Shown here piece after piece: positions 1-5,120 of a stretch of DNA of 5,120 bases. The notes under the pieces were generated by a model. It had not been told where the DNA came from, did not search any database, and saw only the letters and a list, made by a program, of their open reading frames with translations. The position numbers were made by a program, and so were the translations under genes. Location: NCBI GenBank assembly GCA_003972865.1, contig QOAX01000232.1:1-5120 (forward strand). Direction: 5' to 3'. The DNA comes from Verrucomicrobiota bacterium. Lineage in GTDB: Bacteria > Verrucomicrobiota > Verrucomicrobiia > Limisphaerales > UBA1096. The stretch's first letter is position 1, and each line of letters begins with the position of its first letter.

Positions 1-797
1 GGGATACGGACCAGGATGGTTTGAGTGATGGAGAGGAGGACAACAAGTACAAGACTAGAGCGCTTGAGCCGGACACCGATGGGGACGGGCTGACGGACAG
101 TGAGGAGTTGGAGAGGCACAAGACGGATCCGAATGTAGCGGACACCGATGGGGACGGGTTGGGAGACGGAGAGGAAGTCGAGGAGCACGGGACGAACCCG
201 CTGCTTGGGGATACGGACCGGGACGGTTCACTGGATTTAATTGAGGTTAAAGCAGGAACCGATCCCAACAATCCCTTTGAATACCCGGCAACAAGATACA
301 ATCCCGACATTGGTGAAAGGCCGGCCATTACAGTGCCCCCGGATGATGAGAAAGTTATCCTTGGTGGAACTGCTTTATTCAAGGTGGAGGCTCGAAATGG
401 CACACTCAGTTATCGGTGGATTAAATTGGGAGAAGGAGCCATAGGGGCAAACCAGAACGTTTTGCGGATTGATAATGTAGGGCATGATGACATTGGGTTT
501 TATGTTGTTCTAGTTTCAAACAAGTTTGGTACGATATACAGCAAAACTGTGCGGCTTGATTTGATTACAAAACCCGGCAAGCCAAGACTGGATATTGTTT
601 TCATTGATGGCAAAAGAATAACCATTGAGGTTACTGGGGACTCACTTCATACCTACGAAATCCAGCACAGTCGTGACCTCAAGGAATGGCGACCGCTGGC
701 TTATAATCCATTAAAGACCAACGACCGGGGTAAAACACGGTTGGAGTTGAATTTATCCCCTGAATCGATGCACGGCTTTTTCCGTCTTACTGAGTGA
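1..797 (+). CDS. Secreted/surface protein with calcium-binding TSP3-like repeats and an Ig-like domain (5' partial)
   Basis: This is the C-terminal part of a larger, probably exported protein. The frame is open from base 3, and the TTG at 21 lies inside a repeat unit, so the real start is left of the window. The visible product begins with four 23-residue units of type DTDxDGxxDxxE (bases 3-278). Such thrombospondin-type-3-like repeats bind calcium through their Asp side chains and usually stiffen extracellular stalks. An Ig-like domain follows (about 318-566) with a core Trp (YRW) and a GFYVVLVSN F-strand. The Cys usual in GxYxC is a Val, so the disulfide is absent. The last 70 or so residues (573-794), with YEIQHSRDLKEW and a terminal FFRLTE, resemble a C-terminal module common in verrucomicrobial secreted proteins. 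No catalytic domain is visible. Adhesion or substrate binding is an inference. The stop overlaps the next gene, suggesting co-expression. Confidence 0.85.
   Translation, partial: DTDQDGLSDGEEDNKYKTRALEPDTDGDGLTDSEELERHKTDPNVADTDGDGLGDGEEVEEHGTNPLLGDTDRDGSLDLIEVKAGTDPNNPFEYPATRYNPDIGERPAITVPPDDEKVILGGTALFKVEARNGTLSYRWIKLGEGAIGANQNVLRIDNVGHDDIGFYVVLVSNKFGTIYSKTVRLDLITKPGKPRLDIVFIDGKRITIEVTGDSLHTYEIQHSRDLKEWRPLAYNPLKTNDRGKTRLELNLSPESMHGFFRLTE
3..278 (+). repeat. Four in-frame 69-bp tandem repeats encoding Asp-rich calcium-binding units
   Basis: The units begin at 3, 72, 141 and 210, exactly 69 bases (23 codons) apart. Each opens with codons for DTD(Q/G/R)DG. Units 2 and 3 share the identical 18-base opening GACACCGATGGGGACGGG. 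Units 1 and 4 share a different opening, GATACGGACC followed by RGGAYGGTT. The array probably continues left of the window, since unit 1 is already complete at the edge. Confidence 0.9.
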
Positions 798-2428
798 TGT
801 TACAACGATTTGATCTTGGGTTATTCCGGGAGTTGGCACAACGGAAGTGCCGGAATTTTCTTTCCATGAGTGTAAGAGGAATCGGCATGGTAGCTATGTT
901 ATTCCTGCTGCCGCAGGATAGACTGTTTGCGGCTGGGGCTGTCGCAACCAAGTCCAAGGCGTCTTTGGGTTCTGCTGCTTGGGCCGGAGATAAAACCATC
1001 CTGTTTCTTGATGACGATGCGATACTGTATCGATCCGGAACACGGCGTGTGCTTCAGCAACCCAGGCGACATGCGGATAATCCTGTAATTGCTGAAACAA
1101 AGGCCTGGGAGGTGGCCATCGGCTATTGCACCGTTTACCGGGACATAAAAAACGGCCTGCACCAATGTTGGTATCAGTCCTATTCCGGCAATCGTGCAAA
1201 CGATCCTACACGACGGGTCGTGGTTTGCTACGCGACTTCCAAGGATGGGGTGGTTTGGGAAAAACCGAATCTTAACCTCTTCGATTACAACGGCAACCAC
1301 AACACCAATATCGTTCTGGTCGGCAACGGCGGACGAAGCGTCAACTACGGCGCATCGGTTCTTTTGGATCATCGTGATCCCGATAACGAGAAGCGTTACA
1401 AAATGGCCTATTGGGATTTTGTGAATGTTTCAGGCAGACAGGTTCCGGGGCTCTGCGTTGCTTTTTCTCGTGACGGGATTCACTGGGTGAAACATTCAAA
1501 AGCGCCGCTTCTTCAGGGAGCTTACGGCGATCCCACTCAACCTCCATTGTCTGTAGAGAGCCGGAGTGAACCGCCCACCCGTCCGGCAATCAGCGATGTG
1601 ATTGACCTGATGTGGGATCCCCGGCGCGATTGCTTTGTCATCTATTCCAAAACCTGGATTGACGCCCCCGATGGGCGTCGTTTTTGGAAGCGGGCCATTG
1701 TCCGGACAGAGTCAAAAGATTTTGTCCACTGGTCGATGCCTCAGTTGATCATTGTCCCCGACGACGACGATCCAGGACAGATACACGGGGCGTCGGTTTT
1801 TTATCTTCACGGTGTTTATCTCGCCCTGTTGCAACGTCTCGATTTTGGCGGTTTCGACCGGGGCGGTAGCGGGAACATGCCGGCCGAGTTGGCCTTGAGC
1901 AGAGATGGCATCCATTGGCAGCGTTCGTTTCAGGATGAAATGTTTCTTCCGGTGACAGGGAAGGGTGAAACGTTTGATGCGGGTTGTCTTTGGACCAGTT
2001 CAACGCCAATTCATCTGCCGGAGGAAATCCGATTTTATTACGGTGCTTATCCAGGGTGGAATTCCGATTTGGAAAATGATTCCAGCGGTATCGGGCTCGC
2101 CATACTCCCTCGCGATCGGTTTGCCGCCATCGAGTCGACGAACGGCATCGCCCAAGTCACACTCAAATCAATCCAACTGGGCAACGTGAAACGGGTAACC
2201 GTCAACGCGGATGCCACCGATGGACGTGTACGGGTTGAACTCCTGACCGCTGAAGGTTATCGGGTCGCCGGTTATACGAGGGACCAGTCGGTTGTCATTA
2301 CCGGGAACAGCTTCCGGCACCCGGTGAAATGGAAGGATAAAACGATGGCTGACCTGGCTGCGGGCCGCTACCAACTGCGTCTCCACCTGAAGAATGCGAG
2401 GCTGTTTGCCTTGACCATCCAACGTTGA
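797..2428 (+). CDS. Exported beta-propeller protein, glycoside-hydrolase-like (GH43/GH32/GH130-type fold)
   Basis: The product is 543 residues from the ATG at 797, which overlaps the previous stop as TGATG. An ATG at 866 is an alternative start and would give a more compact signal peptide. The N-terminus has basic residues, a hydrophobic run (GMVAMLFLLP) and a likely cleavage region near FAAGA, so export is expected. The body carries four S-x-D-x-x-x-W motifs (SKDGVVW 148-154, SRDGIHW 224-230, SKDFVHW 306-312, SRDGIHW 368-374). These are spaced like blades of a five-bladed propeller, and RFYYGAY follows near residue 412. About 90 C-terminal residues (from about 451) form a beta-sandwich-like region comparable to those following GH32-type propellers. 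Similar proteins are common in Planctomycetes and Verrucomicrobia, often annotated as hypothetical or glycosyl hydrolase-like. I could not identify a catalytic acid/base pair, so enzymatic activity and substrate are unproven. No Shine-Dalgarno sequence is visible. Carbohydrate processing outside the cytoplasm is an inference. Confidence 0.8.
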   Translation: MLQRFDLGLFRELAQRKCRNFLSMSVRGIGMVAMLFLLPQDRLFAAGAVATKSKASLGSAAWAGDKTILFLDDDAILYRSGTRRVLQQPRRHADNPVIAETKAWEVAIGYCTVYRDIKNGLHQCWYQSYSGNRANDPTRRVVVCYATSKDGVVWEKPNLNLFDYNGNHNTNIVLVGNGGRSVNYGASVLLDHRDPDNEKRYKMAYWDFVNVSGRQVPGLCVAFSRDGIHWVKHSKAPLLQGAYGDPTQPPLSVESRSEPPTRPAISDVIDLMWDPRRDCFVIYSKTWIDAPDGRRFWKRAIVRTESKDFVHWSMPQLIIVPDDDDPGQIHGASVFYLHGVYLALLQRLDFGGFDRGGSGNMPAELALSRDGIHWQRSFQDEMFLPVTGKGETFDAGCLWTSSTPIHLPEEIRFYYGAYPGWNSDLENDSSGIGLAILPRDRFAAIESTNGIAQVTLKSIQLGNVKRVTVNADATDGRVRVELLTAEGYRVAGYTRDQSVVITGNSFRHPVKWKDKTMADLAAGRYQLRLHLKNARLFALTIQR

Positions 2429-2441
2429 ATGGATTTTCCGC

Positions 2442-2466
2442 TCAACCGGCTAAAACTGGCGGTTGA
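2442..2466. repeat. Small inverted repeat after the propeller gene, possible weak terminator
   Basis: TCAACCG (2442-2448) pairs perfectly with CGGTTGA (2460-2466) around an 11-base loop, starting 13 bases after the stop at 2428. Its position fits a transcription terminator. However, the stem is only 7 bp and no T-run follows, so it is not a standard intrinsic terminator. Confidence 0.3.
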
Positions 2467-2502
2467 CGAAACTTGGCCAAGCGGATTGACTTGGCCAAGC
2501 GG
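2463..2502. repeat. Tandem duplicated element containing two CTTGGCCAAG palindromes
   Basis: The 14-base sequence ACTTGGCCAAGCGG occurs at 2471-2484 and again at 2489-2502. Each copy contains the perfect 10-base palindrome CTTGGCCAAG (2472-2481 and 2490-2499), with centres 18 bases apart. Both copies are preceded by TTGAC (2463-2467 and 2486-2490). Copy 1 has five extra bases (GAAAC) between TTGAC and TTGGCC. Paired palindromes upstream of a gene can be operator half-sites for a dimeric regulator, but no regulator is known here. A local duplication without function is equally possible. Confidence 0.5.
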
Positions 2503-2534
2503 TGTTTCCCGGCCGTGCTCCCTTTTTTGAAGCC

Positions 2535-3392
2535 ATGATCCAGTTTGCCAACCCAAGCGCCGACCTGTTTATTCCCGACGAAACCGAGCCAAGCCAGGCG
2601 CTCGGCCGCACGACGCACCTCGGCGTCGGTGCGCACCAGGACGACCTCGAGGTGATGGCGCTGCACGGCATCCTCGCCTGCTACAAGCAGCCGCAGAAAT
2701 GGTTCGGCGGCGTGACGGTGACCAACGGTGCCGGCAGTTCACGAACCAACGAGTATGCCGATCACACCGACGAGCAAATGCAGGTTGTCCGTGCCGAGGA
2801 GCAACGCAAAGCGGCCGTCGTCGGCGAGTTTGGTTTCGTGGCGCAACTCGGCTACCCAAGCTCGGCGGTGAAGCAGCCGGAAAACAGCGACTACGCCGCT
2901 GACTTGCAGACGATCCTTGCGGCGGCTGGGCCGCAGGTGGTTTATACGCACAACCTCGCCGACAAACACGACACGCACGTCGCCGTGGTGGTGCCGTTGA
3001 TCCGGGCATTGCGCGAACTGCCGGAGGACGAGCGGCCGGCGGAGGTTTACGGCGTCGAGGTTTGGCGCGACCTCAACTGGCTGCTCGACGACGAGAAGGT
3101 GCTGCTCAATATGACCAACCGACCGAATCTGGTGCGCGCACTCATCAGCATTTTCGATTCACAGATCACCGGCGGCAAACGCTACGACCTCGCGCTGGAA
3201 GGGCGGCTCCGTTCCAACGCGACGTTCTTCGATTCGCACGCTGTCGATGAAATGAATCTCGCCAGTTATGCAATGGATTTGAAGCCGCTCGTGGACGATC
3301 CGTCGCTGGACATTGCCGGGTACGTTGACGGGTGCGTTGAGCGATTCCGCGAGGACGTGTGCTCGAGGTTGGGTCGGTTCACCGGCGACTGA
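2535..3392 (+). CDS. PIG-L/LmbE-family zinc-dependent deacetylase
   Basis: The product is 285 residues from the ATG at 2535. An upstream in-frame GTG at 2502 is less likely because it overlaps the palindromic repeat and adds a tail before the conserved start. PIG-L enzymes remove the N-acetyl group from N-acetylglucosamine-type substrates, as in MshB, BshB and GPI-anchor PIG-L. Here AHQDDLE (33-39) matches the AHPDDE motif: His34 and Asp37 would be metal ligands and Asp36 the general base. HNLADKHDTHVAV (139-151) supplies the second motif, with His148 as the likely third ligand and His145 as a catalytic His. RAEEQRKAA (86-94) is also typical. Gln replaces the usual Pro in the first motif, which should not affect metal binding. 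No signal peptide is evident, so the protein is probably cytoplasmic. The specific substrate cannot be told from the sequence. It stands alone on its strand, and 12 bases separate its stop from that of the convergent ABC gene. Confidence 0.88.
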   Translation: MIQFANPSADLFIPDETEPSQALGRTTHLGVGAHQDDLEVMALHGILACYKQPQKWFGGVTVTNGAGSSRTNEYADHTDEQMQVVRAEEQRKAAVVGEFGFVAQLGYPSSAVKQPENSDYAADLQTILAAAGPQVVYTHNLADKHDTHVAVVVPLIRALRELPEDERPAEVYGVEVWRDLNWLLDDEKVLLNMTNRPNLVRALISIFDSQITGGKRYDLALEGRLRSNATFFDSHAVDEMNLASYAMDLKPLVDDPSLDIAGYVDGCVERFREDVCSRLGRFTGD

Positions 3393-3404
3393 GCGGCGGG
3401 GCGG

Positions 3405-4382
3405 CTACTGTGTTTCGCCGCGCGTGACCTGCAGGAACACATCCTCGAGATCCATTTCAACTTCCTCAAGTCCAGTGAGTTGCAGTCCACCGTTGACAAT
3501 GATCGATGCGATCACGCCGCCGTTGGTCTGGCCGTCGGCCAGCGCGACATGGATGTGATCGCTCTCCTCCTCTAGTTCCGCCTCGGCGATTTCGGGACGT
3601 TCGTGCAGCAATTCGAGCGCGCGTTCCGGGTTGTCCGCCACGCGAAGCCGGTAGCCCGTTTTTTGCGTGAACTGATCCTGGACACCCTGCACCGGCCCGC
3701 TGTAAATCAGGCTGCCTTTCTCGATGATGGCGATACGGTTGCAGAGCGACTGCAACTCGCTGAGAATGTGCGACGAGATGAGGATCGTTTTGCCGAGCCG
3801 CTGCAGTTCCTGCAGGATGGCCATCATCTCGATGCGCGCGCGCGGGTCGAGTCCGCTGGCCGGCTCGTCGAGCAGGAGAATCTCCGGGTCGTGCACGAGC
3901 ACGCGGGCGAGGCCGATGCGCTGTTGCATGCCCCGGCTGAGCGCACCGATGAGTGAGCCTTTCTTTTCGCTCAAGCCGACGAGCTCGAGCACGTCGCTGA
4001 TGGTCTGCTCGCGCCTGGCCGCGCCGATGCGGTAGCACGCGGCAAAAAAGTCGAGGTACTCCGTGACCTCCATGTCCTTGTACACTCCGAAGAAGTCCGG
4101 CATGTAGCCAAGGATGCGGCGGACCTGATTCGCCTCGCGGACGACGTCGTGGCCAAGGACGCGCGCGGTGCCGGTCGAGGGCGAGAGAAAGGTCGAGAGG
4201 ATGCGCAGCGTGGTGGTCTTGCCGGCGCCGTTCGAGCCGATGAAGCCGAACAGGTCGCCGCGATGCACGGTGAGGTCGAGTTGGTTCAGCGCAGTGAGGT
4301 TGCCATAGTGGCGCGTGAGTCCGAACGTCTCGACGGCGGCGCTGGAGACAGGCGGCGGCAGGGTGGGTGATTCTTCTGACAT
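3405..4382 (-). CDS. ABC transporter ATP-binding protein (ABC-2 exporter type)
   Basis: This 325-residue cytoplasmic ATPase would power an ABC-2-type membrane exporter. All main nucleotide-binding motifs are present: Walker A GSNGAGKTT (49-57), signature LSRGMQQ (148-154), Walker B ILLLDE (168-173), D-loop SGLD (176-179) and H-loop His205 in ISSH. The Q-loop position reads GYMPD, with Asp96 in place of the usual Gln. The roughly 100 C-terminal residues, ending in LEDVFLQVTRG, form the accessory domain seen in CcmA/DrrA/GldA-like ATPases. The permease is not in the window. The upstream gene on the same strand ends 31 bases before this start, so the two probably form an operon read right to left. 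The ATG lacks a Shine-Dalgarno sequence. The transported substrate is unknown. Confidence 0.93.
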   Translation of the reverse strand: MSEESPTLPPPVSSAAVETFGLTRHYGNLTALNQLDLTVHRGDLFGFIGSNGAGKTTTLRILSTFLSPSTGTARVLGHDVVREANQVRRILGYMPDFFGVYKDMEVTEYLDFFAACYRIGAARREQTISDVLELVGLSEKKGSLIGALSRGMQQRIGLARVLVHDPEILLLDEPASGLDPRARIEMMAILQELQRLGKTILISSHILSELQSLCNRIAIIEKGSLIYSGPVQGVQDQFTQKTGYRLRVADNPERALELLHERPEIAEAELEEESDHIHVALADGQTNGGVIASIIVNGGLQLTGLEEVEMDLEDVFLQVTRGETQ

Positions 4383-4413
4383 GGTTATTGGTTTGTTTGC
4401 GCTTGGCCGGGTA

Positions 4414-5120
4414 TTAGTCGGTTTCAGTAAACTCGATCGGGATGCGGTACAGGGTTAGCGCCTGGGCTAACTTGGTTTCAAAAAGTCCCGTGGACGGAAT
4501 CGGCGCATGATCTTCCGCCAGCAAAAACAACACAGCACTGCCACGCTGGGCGTTGGCGGATAGGTCGAGCCCACCCGAGCTGATGAAGTTGGCAACGAGG
4601 GGGTCTACTTGATTTTCACCAGTTCTGAGAAGCGCTGGGAAGGAACATGTGACGATGTTCATCAACACCGGATCGATCCGGCCACTCTCGGTGTCGCCAA
4701 ACGCCCGGTTTCGGGTGTTCACGGCACGCTGGAACTTTCCGCCGCGACTGATGCTTCCAAATTCACCCTCGGCATAAGGAGACGCGGCGGTCTGGACGCG
4801 GAGAGTGCGCGTGCTGCCCGGCGGCGACTGCAATTCCAACTCGGTGATTTTGCCATCCGACAGTAACGCTGCACCGGTGATCGCTTTATCGAGTCCATTC
4901 CTGAGGGCCAGCTCATAGTCAGTTGATGCGTTTTTGGTGAGGGTCGCTGTGATCTCGCCATTGTCCGGGGCGATCCATTCGGAGCAGAGCAGGCGACTGG
5001 TCCAGATCGGCACGCGGGCGCTGGCCTCGAGTTTGCCGGGGGCGCGCTGCACAAAGAGAGAGGAGGCCATATTGCCGCGGAACGCCCCGCCGTACTCGGA
5101 GCGGATGCCGCCCTGCTCGA
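4414..5120 (-). CDS. Unrecognised beta-rich protein encoded upstream of the ABC ATPase (5' partial)
   Basis: The frame is open from the right edge to the TAA at 4414-4416, giving at least 234 residues. The ATG at 5070 is preceded in frame by 16 sense codons (EQGGIRSEYGGAFRGN), so it is probably internal and the true start lies beyond the window. I do not recognise a named family. The visible part has no clear transmembrane segment. It looks like alternating beta strands (VPIWTSRLLCSEW, then ITATLTKN, then ITELELQSPPGSTRTLRV), as in an extracytoplasmic beta-sandwich. A more helical stretch follows around FQRAVNTRNRAFGD, then a hydrophobic GSAVLFLLAEDHAPI near the end. Its position 31 bases upstream of an ABC-2-type ATPase suggests it is part of the same export system, perhaps the soluble C-terminal part of a membrane protein. 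That role is inferred from context only. Confidence 0.75.
   Translation of the reverse strand, partial: EQGGIRSEYGGAFRGNMASSLFVQRAPGKLEASARVPIWTSRLLCSEWIAPDNGEITATLTKNASTDYELALRNGLDKAITGAALLSDGKITELELQSPPGSTRTLRVQTAASPYAEGEFGSISRGGKFQRAVNTRNRAFGDTESGRIDPVLMNIVTCSFPALLRTGENQVDPLVANFISSGGLDLSANAQRGSAVLFLLAEDHAPIPSTGLFETKLAQALTLYRIPIEFTETD

Noticed and set aside
899..1372. A 157-residue reverse-strand open frame within the propeller gene
   Set aside because: No domain-like features were seen, and the plus-strand frame is continuous with conserved propeller motifs.
2463..2514. Sigma-70-like promoter starting from TTGACG (2463) or TTGACT (2486)
   Set aside because: Neither -35-like hexamer is followed at 16-18 bases by anything resembling TATAAT; the downstream sequence is GC-rich.
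2569..3009. Long reverse-strand open frame (146 residues) opposite the deacetylase gene
   Set aside because: The product is Arg- and Pro-rich and low in complexity, as expected from the antisense of a GC-rich gene, while the plus strand carries clear PIG-L motifs.
3393..3404. Possible bidirectional terminator between the convergent deacetylase and ABC genes
   Set aside because: The gap is only 12 bases of GCGGCGGGGCGG, with no inverted repeat or T-run.
3466..4038. A 190-residue open frame on the same strand as the ABC ATPase gene but in another frame
   Set aside because: It lies wholly inside the ATPase gene, is extremely Arg/Ala-rich and has no recognisable motif; it is a frame shadow in GC-rich DNA.
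4400..4408. CGCTTGGCC upstream of the ABC gene, the reverse complement of GGCCAAGCG in the 2463-2502 element
   Set aside because: Only nine bases match, the palindrome is incomplete and there is a single copy, so chance is likely in this GC-rich sequence.

Overview
The window most likely comes from a bacterium of the Planctomycetota-Verrucomicrobiota-Chlamydiota superphylum, most probably a Verrucomicrobiota member. This is inferred from protein style. There is a secreted protein with Asp-rich thrombospondin-type-3-like calcium repeats, an Ig-like domain and a C-terminal module ending in FFRLTE. There is also a secreted beta-propeller protein of a kind common in Planctomycetes and Verrucomicrobia, and recognisable Shine-Dalgarno sequences are largely absent. 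No rRNA or other taxonomic marker is present, so the assignment is tentative.

Layout. Positions 1-797 (+) hold the 3' part of a calcium-repeat/Ig-like surface or secreted protein; its start lies left of the window. It overlaps by one base (TGATG) a gene at 797-2428 (+) for an exported beta-propeller protein resembling glycoside hydrolases, so the two may be translationally coupled. A short spacer, 2429-2534, holds a small inverted repeat and a duplicated element built on the perfect palindrome CTTGGCCAAG. A PIG-L/LmbE-family zinc deacetylase gene follows at 2535-3392 (+). It meets tail to tail, with only 12 bases between stop codons, a leftward pair: an ABC transporter ATPase (3405-4382, -) and, upstream of it in the same direction, the 3' part of a gene for an unrecognised beta-rich protein (4414 to beyond 5120, -).

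Functional reading. The left half looks like an extracellular module, with carbohydrate binding or hydrolysis plus adhesion. The right half holds housekeeping-type functions: a deacetylase of N-acetyl-sugar type substrates and an ABC-2-type exporter ATPase with a probable partner protein. Spot counts suggest base composition steps up in the spacer, from about 35-57% GC in sampled lines to its left to about 62-72% in sampled lines to its right. The two halves may therefore have different histories.

There is no CRISPR array, tRNA, rRNA, transposase or other obvious mobile element. No gap between genes exceeds about 110 bases. I see no clear evidence of an undescribed biological system. The most useful leads are the palindromic duplication at the composition boundary, the uncharacterised propeller protein and the unrecognised ABC-associated protein.
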